From Viridibacillus soli (lineage in GTDB: Bacteria; Bacillota; Bacilli; Bacillales_A; Planococcaceae), in the NCBI RefSeq assembly GCF_016612995.1, contig NZ_JAEOAH010000041.1:1-64000 (forward strand): DNA of 64,000 nucleotides, in the 5' to 3' direction. This document shows positions 24,746 through 34,522 of this stretch, piece by piece; within the stretch, counting starts at the first letter, position 1; the number at the start of each line of letters is the position of its first letter. The translations under genes were made by a program, and so were the position numbers. Below the pieces are notes generated by a model that was given only the letters and a program-made list of their open reading frames with translations, searched no databases and was not told the origin of the DNA.

Positions 24746-26035
24746 TTATTCTCCCCAAACATCTATAAGGACATTTGTTTGTTCGCGATCTGGACCTACT
24801 GAGAATGTTGCGATTTGAATACCTGTTAATTCGCTTACGCGCTCAACATAACGACGAGCGTTTGCTGGTAATTCTCCTAATGTTCTACAGCTTGTAACGT
24901 CTTCAGACCAGCCTGGAAGCTCTTCATATACTGGTTCACATTGTTCGATGATATGAAGGTTAGCTGGATATTCAGTAATTGTTTGATCTTTGTATTTGTA
25001 AGCCGTACAGATTTTAACAGTTTCAAGACCTGATAATACGTCAATTGAGTTTAATGATAAATCTGTAATACCACTTACACGACGTGAATGACGAACTACA
25101 ACGCTATCGAACCAACCAACACGGCGTGGACGACCTGTAGTTGTACCATATTCACGACCTACTTCACGGATTTGGTGACCTACTTCATCAAATAATTCAG
25201 TTGGGAATGGGCCATCACCAACACGAGATGTATAGGCTTTACAAACACCTATAACACGCGTCACTTTAGACGGTCCAACACCTGCGCCGATTGCAACACC
25301 ACCAGCTACTGGGTTTGAAGAAGTTACAAATGGATATGTACCTTGATCGACATCAAGCATAATCCCCTGTGCACCTTCAAATAACACGCGGCCACCTTCA
25401 TCAAGAACATCATTCAAGATTTTAGAAGTATCAGTTACATATTTTGCAATTTCTTGGCCGTAACCATAATATTCTTCAAAGATGTCTTCAAATTTCAAGC
25501 CTTCTGTTTCGTAAAACTTTTCAAATAGGCGATTTTTAAGAACTAAATTTTCACGAAGTTTTTGTTCAAACACTTCACGATCTAATAAGTCAGCCATACG
25601 AATACCGATACGTGCTACTTTATCTTGATAGCAAGGCCCGATACCTTTGCATGTAGTACCAATTTTGTTGTCGCCACGGCTTTCTTCATCTACAATATCC
25701 TGTCTAATATGGTATGGAAGAATAACGTGTGCACGGTTTGAAATACGAAGATTATCCGTATTAACACCACGTTCTTGTAAACCTTTTAGTTCAGTAACAA
25801 TTGATTTTGGATTTACTACTAAACCGTTACCAATTACTGAAGTTTTTTCTTGATAAAAAATACCTGATGGAATTAAGTGTAATTTATAAGTCTCGCCATC
25901 GAATTTAATTGTATGACCTGCATTGTCCCCGCCTGCATAACGAGCGATTACTTCTGCTTTCTTAGATAGGAAATCGGTAATTTTACCTTTACCTTCATCT
26001 CCCCATTGGGTTCCTACTACTACTACTGATGTCAT
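24746..26035 (-). CDS. purA: Adenylosuccinate synthetase
   Basis: 429 residues, the usual length. It joins IMP and aspartate with GTP to form adenylosuccinate, the first committed step to AMP. Motifs: [20 protein letters not shown] (P-loop and catalytic Asp), DNAGHTI (catalytic His), [14 protein letters not shown], and [20 protein letters not shown] with the C-terminal GTP-binding '[10 protein letters not shown]'. The ATG at 26035 has GGAGGTG 7 bp upstream; the in-frame GTG at 26044 overlaps that ribosome site and is rejected. It has a good promoter at 26087-26115 and PurBox-like sequences immediately upstream. Confidence 0.97.
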   Translation of the reverse strand: MTSVVVVGTQWGDEGKGKITDFLSKKAEVIARYAGGDNAGHTIKFDGETYKLHLIPSGIFYQEKTSVIGNGLVVNPKSIVTELKGLQERGVNTDNLRISNRAHVILPYHIRQDIVDEESRGDNKIGTTCKGIGPCYQDKVARIGIRMADLLDREVFEQKLRENLVLKNRLFEKFYETEGLKFEDIFEEYYGYGQEIAKYVTDTSKILNDVLDEGGRVLFEGAQGIMLDVDQGTYPFVTSSNPVAGGVAIGAGVGPSKVTRVIGVCKAYTSRVGDGPFPTELFDEVGHQIREVGREYGTTTGRPRRVGWFDSVVVRHSRRVSGITDLSLNSIDVLSGLETVKICTAYKYKDQTITEYPANLHIIEQCEPVYEELPGWSEDVTSCRTLGELPANARRYVERVSELTGIQIATFSVGPDREQTNVLIDVWGE

Positions 26036-26086
26036 TCCCAGCACCTCCGTCAGACGCTTTCATAGCGTCCTGAATCAAACACGATA

Positions 26087-26115
26087 ATTGTAACAACGAA
26101 ATGAGTAATAGTCAA
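26087..26115 (-). promoter_or_regulatory. purA sigma-A promoter
   Basis: On the minus strand TTGACT (26110-26115), a 17-bp spacer and TACAAT (26087-26092) lie 52 bp before the purA ATG. Confidence 0.8.
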
Positions 26116-26127
26116 TTATAAACAACA

Positions 26128-26175
26128 AAAAACACGAACGTATAACTAGGTCGCCACTCCAATGTTCGTGTTTTT
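26128..26175. promoter_or_regulatory. Inverted PurBox-like pair that is also the dnaB terminator
   Basis: AAAAACACGAAC (26128-26139) and GTTCGTGTTTTT (26164-26175) are perfect inverted repeats. Each half resembles the PurR PurBox (core CGAAC in an A-rich context), and the pair sits 13 bp upstream of the purA -35 box. With T runs on both sides it can also terminate dnaB transcription. Confidence 0.6.
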
Positions 26176-26190
26176 GCATACTTATATAAT

Positions 26191-27549
26191 TTAATAGCCT
26201 CCAGCTGGTTCTTGCAGCGACCAATCGACACTAACGAATTTATTGTGTTCTTTGACGAAAGCAAGCTTAACCGTATCTGTTGGACCATTACGTTGCTTAG
26301 CAATAATAATTTCAATCGTATTAGCATCTTCCGTTTCTTTATCATAGTAATCTTCACGATATAGAAAGGATACGATATCGGCATCTTGCTCAATACTTCC
26401 TGATTCACGCAAATCACTCATCATTGGGCGCTTATCTTGACGTTGCTCAACACCACGTGATAACTGAGATAGAGCAATAACAGGCACTTCTAATTCACGG
26501 GCTAACGCTTTCAGTGAGCGTGAAATTTCGGATACTTCTTGTTGACGGTTTTCGCGTCCATTGCCACTACCTTGAATGAGCTGCAAATAGTCAATCAAAA
26601 TCATACCGAGTCCATGCTCTTGTTTTAGACGACGGCATTTTGCACGTATTTCATTTATACGCACACCAGGTGTATCATCGATGAAAATTCCAGCCTTTGA
26701 CAAGCTACCCATAGCCATCGTTAGTTTACGCCAATCCTCGACGTTTAATGCACCTGTACGTAATACTTGTGCATCGATATTGCCTTCCGCACAAATCATA
26801 CGCATTACAAGTTGCTCCGCACCCATTTCGAGTGAGAAAATAGCAACATTTTCAGACGTTTTTGTCCCAACGTTTTGGGCAACGTTCAAAGCAAATGCCG
26901 TTTTACCAACAGAAGGTCGTGCCGCCACGATAATTAAATCTCCGCGCTGAAACCCTGCAGTTATACGATCCAAGTCACGGAATCCGGTTGGAATACCTGT
27001 GACATCACCTTTACGATGTTGTAGTTGCTCAATATTTTCATATGTTTGAACAAGAACGTCCTTCACATGCTTAAAGTCGCCCGCGTTTTTGCGGCTTGCC
27101 ACTTCCATCATTTTACGTTCAGCTTCTGCTAAAAGCGCATCCACTTCATCTTCACGTGTATAACCATCTTCTACGATTTTCGTCGCTACTCTAATTAACC
27201 GGCGTAATAAAGCCTTCTCTGAGACGATTTGTGCATAATAAGCGACGTTGGCTGCTGTCGGTACAGCATTGGCAAGCTCTGTTATATAAGAGATGCCGCC
27301 TATGTCTTCTAACTCATTATGATTGGAAAGCTCCTCTGTCACCGTAACAACGTCGATAGCTTTACCTTGATCGCTCAGACGCAACATCGTAGAAAAGATT
27401 TTGACATGTGCCGATCTATAGAATTCATCTTCAAGAAGAATTTCTGAAGCCGTTATGAGTGATTGTGGTTCAAGAAAGATGGCTCCTAAGACAGATTGTT
27501 CAGCTTCTAGGTTGTGAGGCGGAACGCGTTCCAATAATGGATCGGTCAT
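26191..27549 (-). CDS. dnaB: Replicative DNA helicase
   Basis: 452 residues (called dnaC in B. subtilis). It is a hexameric 5'-3' helicase that unwinds the fork. The N-terminal DnaB domain starts with PPHNLEAEQSVLGAIFLEP. The RecA-like C-terminal domain has Walker A ARPSVGKTAFAL, H1a FSLEMGAEQL, Walker B GMILIDYLQLI, and the arginine-finger region 'SDLRESGSIEQDADIVSFLYR'. No intein is present. AAGGAGAG precedes the ATG. It follows rplI by 12 bp in the conserved yybS-gdpP-rplI-dnaB unit and ends at the hairpin before purA. Confidence 0.97.
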   Translation of the reverse strand: MTDPLLERVPPHNLEAEQSVLGAIFLEPQSLITASEILLEDEFYRSAHVKIFSTMLRLSDQGKAIDVVTVTEELSNHNELEDIGGISYITELANAVPTAANVAYYAQIVSEKALLRRLIRVATKIVEDGYTREDEVDALLAEAERKMMEVASRKNAGDFKHVKDVLVQTYENIEQLQHRKGDVTGIPTGFRDLDRITAGFQRGDLIIVAARPSVGKTAFALNVAQNVGTKTSENVAIFSLEMGAEQLVMRMICAEGNIDAQVLRTGALNVEDWRKLTMAMGSLSKAGIFIDDTPGVRINEIRAKCRRLKQEHGLGMILIDYLQLIQGSGNGRENRQQEVSEISRSLKALARELEVPVIALSQLSRGVEQRQDKRPMMSDLRESGSIEQDADIVSFLYREDYYDKETEDANTIEIIIAKQRNGPTDTVKLAFVKEHNKFVSVDWSLQEPAGGY

Positions 27550-27561
27550 ATATGTCTCTCC

Positions 27562-28011
27562 TTACGCTTCTTCTGTAACATGTACTTTCAGCGTAGCTAT
27601 TACTTCATGATGTAGCTTAACGGGCACGTTTGTAAATCCTAGTGCACGAATAGCGTCTGCTAATTCCATTTTACGTTTATCAACTTTAATTCCATGTTGT
27701 TTGTTTAATCCATCGGCAATTTGTTTTGTAGTAACTGCACCGAATAAACGGCCACCTTCACCAGATTTTGCTTTTAGTATAACCGTTAACTCTTCAATAT
27801 TTGCTTTTAAATCTTTTGCAGCAGCTAATTCAGCAGCAGCGTCTTTTTCCGCCTTTTTCTTTTGGCCGTCTAATTGACTAATTGCAGCTTGGTTTGCTTC
27901 TACAGCAAGATTATTTTTTAGTAGGAAGTTATGTGCATAACCATCTGCAACATTTTTGACTTCACCTTTTTTACCTTTACCTTTAACATCTTTTAAGAAA
28001 ACTACTTTCAT
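27562..28011 (-). CDS. rplI: 50S ribosomal protein L9
   Basis: 149 residues. The N-terminal RNA-binding domain [20 protein letters not shown] is followed by a long connecting helix rich in Ala/Glu/Lys and a C-terminal domain ([20 protein letters not shown]), the classic L9 dumbbell. It binds helix 76 near the L1 stalk and helps maintain the reading frame. Its ATG overlaps the gdpP stop (ATGA), so the two are translationally coupled. Confidence 0.97.
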   Translation of the reverse strand: MKVVFLKDVKGKGKKGEVKNVADGYAHNFLLKNNLAVEANQAAISQLDGQKKKAEKDAAAELAAAKDLKANIEELTVILKAKSGEGGRLFGAVTTKQIADGLNKQHGIKVDKRKMELADAIRALGFTNVPVKLHHEVIATLKVHVTEEA

Positions 28012-29984
28012 AATCCCGAACTCCCTTCTAATACATCCTCTATTGCTTCTTTTAACATTTTAATAGCCTCATCGATTGTTGTAATCTCTAATTGGCATGC
28101 AGCGTTCGTTAAATGGCCACCACCACCAAGTCTTTCCATGACAAGCTGGACATTAATTTCGCCAAGTGAGCGCGCGCTAATGCCAATTGTACCGTCATTA
28201 CGATGGGCAACTACAAATGACGCTGAAATATCTTTCATCGTCAATAAAATATCCGCGGTTTGCGCGATTAAAACTGAGTTAAAAATTTTATCGGTATCGC
28301 CACGTGCTATGGCCATTCCTTTATGGACAAACTCAGCGGTTTGAACAATTTTAGAACGCTCAATATACGTATTGATATCTTCCTTCAATATGCGCTGTAC
28401 AAGTATTGTATCGGCTCCGTTCGTACGTAAATAAGAAGCTGCTTCAAAGGTACGAGCTCCAGTACGTAAGGTGAAACTTTTTGTATCCACGATAATTCCT
28501 GCAAGAAGAGCTGTTGCCTCTAACATTGTTATTTTATCATTCTTAGGTTGATACTCTAATAATTCAGTAACAAGTTCAGCTGTAGATGAAGCATAGGGCT
28601 CCATGTAAACAAGCATCGGATTTTTAACAAACTCTTCCCCGCGACGATGATGATCTATAACGACAACCTTTTCAGCCTTATGCATTAATTTTTCTTCAAT
28701 TGTCATTGAAGGTTTATGTGTATCTACAATGACTAACAATGATTTATCGGTAATTTTCGATAAAGCTTCTTCCGGTGAGATAAAACGGTCATAGAGATCA
28801 GATTTTTCCTTGATCACATTCATCAAACGTATAATGCTATTGTCAATTTGATCAAAATCAATTACTACATAGCCTTCAATTTTGTTCATCTGAGCCATTT
28901 TGCGAACACCTATAGCTGCTCCAATGGCGTCCATATCAGGCATTTTATGACCCATGATGAAGACCTGATCACTATCCTGGATTAAATCACGCAACGCATG
29001 AGATATAACGCGTGCACGAACTCTAGTACGTTTTTCAACGGGATTCGTTTTACCACCGTAAAATTTCACTTTACCATTTGGCTGTTTAATCGCTACTTGG
29101 TCACCACCACGCCCTAATACGAGGTCTAAACTAGATTGCGCCAACTCCCCAAGTTCTATAAGCGATTGTGAACCTGTACCTACACCCACACTTAGCGTCA
29201 AAGCTAAACTTTGTTTGGCAGTTGTTTCACGAATATCATCCAAAATGGAGAATTTCTTTTTCTCAATTTCTTGTAAAATTGATTCGTTCATAATAGCTAT
29301 AAAACGATCTGTTGATATACGTTTAATGAAAATTCCATACTGCGTACCCCAATTATTAATGAGCGATGTGACTAGTGAGTTCGTTTGGCTACGATTTTGG
29401 TCATCCATACCTTGTGTAATTTCATCATAGTTGTCTACGAAGAGAATCGCAATAACTGTGCGATCTGCATAATAAAGTTTTTCAATTGCTACTTGCTCTG
29501 TTATATCAAAGAAATATAGTAACTTTTCTTCTGGTTTATAAAACGCACGATATTTGCGATCTTTTAGCGTAATATTCATTTCATGCTTTTCGTCATATTT
29601 GATCAACGTATAGAGATCTTCGGAAAGTGTAAAAACTTCTTCTCCCATTAATGTATCTACATTTAAAATGCGTAACATATATGGATTAGACCACTCAATC
29701 ATATGCTGAGCATCAATTAGTACAATACCAATAGGCATCTCAAGTAAGGCTTCTTCCCCTACTTTTTTCATGCGATATGAGAGCATTTCAATATGCTTTT
29801 CTGTTTCTTCATATGTTGTTTTTTCAATTTTCCAAGCCGCTATTAAAGCTAACACTACTATTAGTCCGTAGGTGATACCAATGAGCGGATTCCACAACAT
29901 ACATACAATAACGCTTGCTATACTAAGAAGCGACAGAATTAAAAGAGGATATCGAATTGGTCGTTTTCTAAACAAAGTACCCAT
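28008..29984 (-). CDS. gdpP: Cyclic-di-AMP phosphodiesterase GdpP
   Basis: 658 residues (YybT). Two N-terminal membrane helices (about 12-50), a PAS-like domain (about 75-150), a degenerate GGDEF domain (about 170-300), and DHH/DHHA1 phosphodiesterase domains. DHH motifs: [42 protein letters not shown]1: [16 protein letters not shown]. It hydrolyses c-di-AMP to pApA and so affects potassium homeostasis, cell wall and beta-lactam tolerance. The GGDEF sequence is replaced and is expected to be non-cyclase. It lies 13 bp behind yybS. Confidence 0.96.
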   Translation of the reverse strand: MGTLFRKRPIRYPLLILSLLSIASVIVCMLWNPLIGITYGLIVVLALIAAWKIEKTTYEETEKHIEMLSYRMKKVGEEALLEMPIGIVLIDAQHMIEWSNPYMLRILNVDTLMGEEVFTLSEDLYTLIKYDEKHEMNITLKDRKYRAFYKPEEKLLYFFDITEQVAIEKLYYADRTVIAILFVDNYDEITQGMDDQNRSQTNSLVTSLINNWGTQYGIFIKRISTDRFIAIMNESILQEIEKKKFSILDDIRETTAKQSLALTLSVGVGTGSQSLIELGELAQSSLDLVLGRGGDQVAIKQPNGKVKFYGGKTNPVEKRTRVRARVISHALRDLIQDSDQVFIMGHKMPDMDAIGAAIGVRKMAQMNKIEGYVVIDFDQIDNSIIRLMNVIKEKSDLYDRFISPEEALSKITDKSLLVIVDTHKPSMTIEEKLMHKAEKVVVIDHHRRGEEFVKNPMLVYMEPYASSTAELVTELLEYQPKNDKITMLEATALLAGIIVDTKSFTLRTGARTFEAASYLRTNGADTILVQRILKEDINTYIERSKIVQTAEFVHKGMAIARGDTDKIFNSVLIAQTADILLTMKDISASFVVAHRNDGTIGISARSLGEINVQLVMERLGGGGHLTNAACQLEITTIDEAIKMLKEAIEDVLEGSSGL

Positions 29985-29997
29985 AGATTTCAGCTCC

Positions 29998-30939
29998 TTA
30001 TTTTCTCGGCATTCCTGTTACAAGCGCTCGAATATTAAACCCTAAGTCCACAATACCAAGTAAAGTAACAAAAGACTGCAAAGGTAACGCTAGAATAGTA
30101 CCTACTACCACAGTCCACTTAGGCCATCCTTGCTGATGCATATAATATTGAATAAACGAAATACCTTGTAATAGCAGCAACATATTCAATATAAACGAGA
30201 TATTTAAAAAGGCAATATAAATAAATGTGCCACTTTCAGGTTTAATAAATAATGTCACAATTAAAACTAACATATAGTACCACAAAACAGAGCGTGGTAA
30301 TTTAAGATCTCTAAATGATGCAAATTTTGGCACTGTTATGCCAAGACGTTTTAACAGTGGTAAATTTACTGTGATTAATAAGAATGTGAGAATAAATACT
30401 GACATAGTTATAAGAGTTGGCATCGCCATATCCATTAAGTTAAACATGTTCTCTAACTGCTCAGCGGTGAATGGTGCTTTTCCTGTTATAGATTCTGCTA
30501 ACTCATTCGACTTTTCATAGCTTTTTCGGACACCTGTCATTAACTCTTTCAAAAAATCTATTTTGAAAAATTTAACTGAAATAACGTACATAAACGCGGT
30601 AGAAATTAATACCGTAACACCTGTTGACATAAGTAAAAACACTTTGCTTTTCTTCGTGCGAATTGCATCACCTATAATAAATCCTGCAAGGCAAAAGACA
30701 ACTGCAAGTGGTAAAGCAAGTATGCCGCTAATGAGGATAGTAAGTACTATACTAACAATCGCTACTAGCGAGGAAGCTTTGCGGTCATACATTGCACTAT
30801 ACCAAGCAATTGGTAAAGGAATGAACCATATTGTGATAACACTTAGCACTGGAACATATGAGACAATTGCTGATAAAACTGTAAACAATGCAACCATCAT
30901 CGCGCCTTGCGTCAATCGTTGCGTTCGATTTTTAGGCAT
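29998..30939 (-). CDS. yybS: YybS-family (DUF2232) membrane protein
   Basis: 313 residues with about eight hydrophobic helices, starting RLTQGAMMVALFTVLSAIVS, a sequence resembling S components of ECF transporters. The 'LPIAWYSAMYDRKASSLVAI' segment is typical of DUF2232. Function unknown; its constant position before gdpP suggests a link to that operon. GGAAGG precedes the ATG. It is the first gene of the yybS-gdpP-rplI-dnaB unit. Confidence 0.9.
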   Translation of the reverse strand: MPKNRTQRLTQGAMMVALFTVLSAIVSYVPVLSVITIWFIPLPIAWYSAMYDRKASSLVAIVSIVLTILISGILALPLAVVFCLAGFIIGDAIRTKKSKVFLLMSTGVTVLISTAFMYVISVKFFKIDFLKELMTGVRKSYEKSNELAESITGKAPFTAEQLENMFNLMDMAMPTLITMSVFILTFLLITVNLPLLKRLGITVPKFASFRDLKLPRSVLWYYMLVLIVTLFIKPESGTFIYIAFLNISFILNMLLLLQGISFIQYYMHQQGWPKWTVVVGTILALPLQSFVTLLGIVDLGFNIRALVTGMPRK

Positions 30940-31138
30940 TTATAACCTTCCTTTTTTCAAAAGACTATCTTTTATTTCATCTTATTATTGTACCATGTTT
31001 CATGTCCATGAACAAAAAAGCGCTAGTTTATAATTTGTGAACAGTGAGAGTTTCTAAGGGGATATTTTCATAATCTAGTAGGTAATTATACAAAAAAATA
31101 GTAGTTTACTGGGGACATTTCTATTTTGCGAACAATTA

Positions 31139-31166
31139 AAAAAGGACCGGTTACCCGGCCCTTTAA
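31139..31166 (-). terminator. Terminator of the rpsF operon
   Basis: AAAGGACCGG and CCGGCCCTTT form a GC-rich stem (31141-31164, one mismatch); on the minus strand it is followed by a T-rich tail. Confidence 0.8.
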
Positions 31167-31172
31167 ACGTTC

Positions 31173-31409
31173 TTATCTCTCTTCTGTGCTGAATGGAAGT
31201 AAGCCCATAATACGAGAAACTTTGATTGATGCTGTAAGTTTACGTTGGTATTTAGCGCTTGTGCCAGTTACACGGCGTGGAAGAATTTTTCCGCGCTCAG
31301 AGATGAATTTTTTTAACAAATCTACATCTTTATAGTCGATGTGTTTGATGTTGTTAGAAGTGAAATAGCAAACTTTACGGCGTTTGCGGCCTCCTCTACG
31401 TGGTGCCAT
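31173..31409 (-). CDS. rpsR: 30S ribosomal protein S18
   Basis: 78 residues beginning [18 protein letters not shown], with the S18 core '[26 protein letters not shown]' split by normal variation. It binds S6 in the platform of the small subunit. It is the third gene of rpsF-ssb-rpsR; the terminator lies 7 bp after its stop. The cysteine at position 14 resembles the zinc-independent (C-minus remnant) type, with only one Cys visible. Confidence 0.97.
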   Translation of the reverse strand: MAPRRGGRKRRKVCYFTSNNIKHIDYKDVDLLKKFISERGKILPRRVTGTSAKYQRKLTASIKVSRIMGLLPFSTEER

Positions 31410-31465
31410 AGTGTTGTCGCCTCCTCAAGTAAATTTGTATATATTTGCGTGTAATAGAGTTTTGC

Positions 31466-32014
31466 TTAGAACGGTAGGTCGTCTTCGGAAACTTCGATTG
31501 GACCGCCACTGTTGTTAGCAAAAGGATCTTCATCTACACGCGTATAGTTTTGCTGACTAGGTGATTGATTCTGTTGATAAGATGGTTGTTGCTGATAGTT
31601 GTTTTGTTGTGGAGCTTGGCCATACGATTGGTCCCCACCATATGATGGTTGTCCACCGTACTGTTGCTGTCCTTGTGAACGTTCTCCAGCAGCACCGCGC
31701 GGCTCTAAGAACTGCACGCTATCTGCAACAACTTCAGTTGTGTAAACACGTTTACCATCTTGTCCTTCATAACTACCTGTTTGGATACGGCCTTCTACGC
31801 CCGCTAGGCTTCCTTTTTTCAAGAAATTAGCAGTGTTTTCAGCTTGTTTACGCCAAACAACACAGTTAATAAAGTCCGCTTGTTTTTCACCTTGTTGGTT
31901 AGCAAATGTTCTATTTACAGCAATTGTAAAGCGAGCAACAGCTGCGCCACTTGGTGTGTAGCGAAGTTCCGGATCTTTTGTTAGTCTTCCAACTAATACG
32001 ACACGGTTAATCAT
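31466..32014 (-). CDS. ssb: Single-stranded DNA-binding protein
   Basis: 182 residues. An OB-fold domain ([20 protein letters not shown] to about residue 105), a disordered Gln/Gly/Tyr-rich linker (about 108-165) and the acidic tip SEDDLPF, which recruits replication and repair partners. It coats single-stranded DNA at forks. It lies between rpsF and rpsR, the standard Bacillales arrangement, and corresponds to SsbA, the essential form. Confidence 0.97.
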   Translation of the reverse strand: MINRVVLVGRLTKDPELRYTPSGAAVARFTIAVNRTFANQQGEKQADFINCVVWRKQAENTANFLKKGSLAGVEGRIQTGSYEGQDGKRVYTTEVVADSVQFLEPRGAAGERSQGQQQYGGQPSYGGDQSYGQAPQQNNYQQQPSYQQNQSPSQQNYTRVDEDPFANNSGGPIEVSEDDLPF

Positions 32015-32056
32015 CAGAATGCAACCTCCTTTATCTGCGATTTTTTTAAATTTAGA

Positions 32057-32347
32057 TTATTTTTCTTCTTCGCGAACTGCAATGTGGCGAATAATGTCTT
32101 CACTAATGTTAGCAAGACGAGTGTATTCGTTGATAGCTTTAGCGTCAGCATTGATTTTCACGATTTGGTAGAAACCTTCACGGAAATCATTGATTTCGTA
32201 AGCTAAGCGGCGTTTGCCCCACTCTTTTGATTCGATGACTTCAGCGCCGTTTGAAGTTAAGATTTCGTTGAAGCGTTCTACAACAGCTTTCTTCGCATCT
32301 TCTTCAATGTTTGGGCGAATGATGTACATTAATTCGTACTTTTTCAT
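32057..32347 (-). CDS. rpsF: 30S ribosomal protein S6
   Basis: 96 residues: [20 protein letters not shown] and '[20 protein letters not shown]' are diagnostic S6 motifs. It pairs with S18 on the ribosome. It is the first gene of rpsF-ssb-rpsR, with AAGGAGGTG before the ATG. The 5' leader contains a small hairpin that could be the S6:S18 autoregulatory site known in this operon. Confidence 0.97.
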   Translation of the reverse strand: MKKYELMYIIRPNIEEDAKKAVVERFNEILTSNGAEVIESKEWGKRRLAYEINDFREGFYQIVKINADAKAINEYTRLANISEDIIRHIAVREEEK

Positions 32348-32373
32348 CTATAAGCACCTCCTTATGGACTTTG

Positions 32374-32394
32374 GCCCTACTGATTTCAGTGGGC
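32374..32394 (-). promoter_or_regulatory. Hairpin in the rpsF leader, possible S6:S18 binding site
   Basis: GCCC-ACTGA-AAT-CAGT-AGGGC on the minus strand forms a hairpin with a small internal asymmetry, about 27 nt before rpsF. Many bacterial rpsF leaders bind the S6:S18 complex through such a structure. The key bulge sequence was not verified. Confidence 0.4.
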
Positions 32395-32428
32395 AAGGAG
32401 CAAGTAATATTATTACTCACATCAGTAA

Positions 32429-32457
32429 ATTTTATCACATTAATTTGAAAATGGCAA
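32429..32457 (-). promoter_or_regulatory. rpsF operon promoter
   Basis: Minus strand: TTGCCA (32452-32457), a 17-bp spacer and TAAAAT (32429-32434), giving a leader of roughly 75 nt. Confidence 0.75.
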
Positions 32458-32518
32458 CCTGCTTCTCTATGCATTTCCAAGACACTTCCATTATACTTTA
32501 GAAATAGAGGTGATGATC

Positions 32519-33070
32519 GTGATAGAACATGAGGAACCTACAATTATCGAATTAGATTTAAAGAAAATTGCTTGGCAAAACATTATTGCAACATTCGTTT
32601 TAATGATTAGCCTCATTATTTTGAATGGCTTGATTCATCAAGTGTTTGAGGTGAAATTTTCACTTTTAAGTATTGGCCTTTTTATCGTATATTATATTGT
32701 TCTTGTTGTATTCCATGAAATTTTTCATCTAATTGGTTTTATGGTTTTTGGTAAAGTGCCATTTCGTTCGCTTGAGTATGGGGTGAATTTGAAGATGGGT
32801 GTTGCCTATGCGACAACATCTGAGCCGATTTGTAATAAAGCAATGAAGAAAGCGCTAATGCTTCCATTTTGGACAACTGGCGTTATTCCCGCTGTTCTTG
32901 GTCTCTATTTAAATAGCACGATGCTTGTTGTATTAGGTGCTTGGTTGATTGCGGGTGCTGTTGGGGATTTTGCTATGTATTTCTCACTTCGTAAATACCC
33001 AAACACATATTGGGTGAAAGATGATCCAGAGTTCCCCAGATTGTATTTGTATAAAAACAAAACATATTAA
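32519..33070 (+). CDS. DUF3267-family membrane metalloprotease-like protein
   Basis: 183 residues with four or five membrane helices. The motif VVFHEIFHLIGF is an HExxH zinc-binding signature inside a membrane helix, as in DUF3267 proteins (putative zincins). The later ligand could be in AWLIAGAVGDFAMYF (Asp). Family function is unproven. The GTG at 32519 is chosen: GAGGTG lies 6 bp upstream. It is transcribed divergently from rpsF and converges on ychF, sharing the terminator at 33076. Confidence 0.82.
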   Translation: MIEHEEPTIIELDLKKIAWQNIIATFVLMISLIILNGLIHQVFEVKFSLLSIGLFIVYYIVLVVFHEIFHLIGFMVFGKVPFRSLEYGVNLKMGVAYATTSEPICNKAMKKALMLPFWTTGVIPAVLGLYLNSTMLVVLGAWLIAGAVGDFAMYFSLRKYPNTYWVKDDPEFPRLYLYKNKTY

Positions 33071-33075
33071 AAAGC

Positions 33076-33111
33076 AAAAGACAGTGCCTAATAATTCCAG
33101 CACTGTCTTTT
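33076..33111. terminator. Bidirectional terminator between DUF3267 gene and ychF
   Basis: AAAAGACAGTGC and GCACTGTCTTTT pair perfectly around a 12-nt loop, with A/T runs on both sides. Confidence 0.92.
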
Positions 33112-33121
33112 AATTTTTGAA

Positions 33122-34222
33122 TTATACGTTAAAGCGGAATAACATAACATCGCCATCTTGTACGATGTATTCTTTACCCTCTTGACGTACTTTACCTGCT
33201 TCTTTTGCCGCAGACATTGAACCGTTTGTCATTAGATCATCATAAGCTACTGTTTCTGCTCGGATAAATCCACGTTCGAAGTCAGAGTGAATAACACCAG
33301 CACATTGTGGTGCTTTCATGCCTTTACGGAATGTCCACGCACGCACTTCTTGTACACCTGCTGTGAAATAAGTTGCTAGACCAAGAAGGTTGTAGGCAGC
33401 ACGAATCAACTGATCTAAACCTGATTCTTCGATACCTAGTTCTTCTAGGAACATTGCTTTTTCTTCATCATCAAGCTCTGCGATTTCTTCTTCAATTTTT
33501 GCACAAATAACAATTACTTCTGCGCCTTCAGCTTTTGCATATTCGCGCACTTTTTGTACGTATTCATTATCTTCTGCGTTTGCTACTTCATCTTCAGAAA
33601 CGTTCGCTACGTATAAAGTCGGTTTCACTGTTAATAGGTGTAAACCTTTAACAACTTTTAACTCTTCTTCATTGAAGTCAATAGAGCGACCCGGCTTCTC
33701 AGCTTCGAAAGCTTCTTTTAAACGAGTTAAGATAGGTGCTTCAATTACTGCTTCTTTGTCTCTTTGTTTTACTAGTTTCTCAACACGAGATAGGCGTTTT
33801 TCAACGGCTTCTAAGTCTGCAAGAATTAACTCAAGGTTAATAACTTCGATATCTTCGATTGGATCTACTTTACCTGATACATGTGTAATATTATCATCAG
33901 CAAAACAACGGACTACTTGTGTAATCGCATCTACTTCACGGATATGTGCTAAGAACTTGTTACCAAGCCCTTCACCTTTACTAGCACCTTTTACAATCCC
34001 TGCGATATCAGTAAATTCAAAAGCTGTTGGTACAGTTTTTTTCGGTTCTACTAATTCAGTAAGTTTTTGTAGACGATTATCCGGTACTTCAACGATTCCT
34101 ACATTCGGATCAATCGTACAGAATGGGTAGTTTGCAGATTCTGCTCCTGCTTTTGTTATTGCGTTGAACAATGTTGACTTACCAACGTTTGGTAAGCCTA
34201 CGATGCCAGCTGTTAAAGCCAT
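33122..34222 (-). CDS. ychF: Redox-regulated ATPase YchF (Obg-like)
   Basis: 366 residues, identical in length to B. subtilis YyaF. G1 motif GLPNVGKSTLFNAI, switch region 'NYPFCTIDPNVGIVEVPD', G3 DIAGIVKGAS, and the unusual NVSE in place of NKxD (YVANVSEDE), which makes the family ATP-specific. A coiled-coil insert and a C-terminal TGS domain (AWTFRKGMKAPQCAGVIHSD) are present. It associates with ribosomes. The ATG at 34222 (MALTAGIVG) is preferred over the GTG at 34231, which is too close to AAAGG. Confidence 0.96.
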   Translation of the reverse strand: MALTAGIVGLPNVGKSTLFNAITKAGAESANYPFCTIDPNVGIVEVPDNRLQKLTELVEPKKTVPTAFEFTDIAGIVKGASKGEGLGNKFLAHIREVDAITQVVRCFADDNITHVSGKVDPIEDIEVINLELILADLEAVEKRLSRVEKLVKQRDKEAVIEAPILTRLKEAFEAEKPGRSIDFNEEELKVVKGLHLLTVKPTLYVANVSEDEVANAEDNEYVQKVREYAKAEGAEVIVICAKIEEEIAELDDEEKAMFLEELGIEESGLDQLIRAAYNLLGLATYFTAGVQEVRAWTFRKGMKAPQCAGVIHSDFERGFIRAETVAYDDLMTNGSMSAAKEAGKVRQEGKEYIVQDGDVMLFRFNV

Positions 34223-34304
34223 TCTATTCACAACCTTTCAATTTTTCAAAGACGATTTTACATTTGGATGACTCGTCTATTATAGTGACTCATATACCAA
34301 AAGT

Positions 34305-34520
34305 CTAATTTTGTTCTTCTCCTGTTGGATTAGCAGGAATCAATATCTTCTTTAATTTTTTTTCAAATTCTCTTCGCGGTATCATGACGCTATGTTGGCA
34401 GCCCTCGCACTTAATACGAATATCGGCACCCATACGAATGACTTTCCACTCGTTTGTGCCACATGGATGCTGTTTTTTCATTTCTACAACGTCACCAAGC
34501 TCGAATTTTTTCGCTTCCAT
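34305..34520 (-). CDS. yyzM: DUF951 small protein (YyzM-like)
   Basis: 71 residues. 'LGDVVEMKKQHPCG-NEW--IRMGADIRIKCEGC-HSVMIPRREFEKK' is the DUF951 pattern, with Cys residues in HPCG and CEGC that could bind zinc. Function unknown. The second of two adjacent ATG codons (34520) is preferred for its 7-bp distance from AAGGAG; the first overlaps the mscS stop by one base. It lies between mscS and ychF in the same direction. Confidence 0.9.
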   Translation of the reverse strand: MEAKKFELGDVVEMKKQHPCGTNEWKVIRMGADIRIKCEGCQHSVMIPRREFEKKLKKILIPANPTGEEQN

Positions 34521-34522
34521 CA

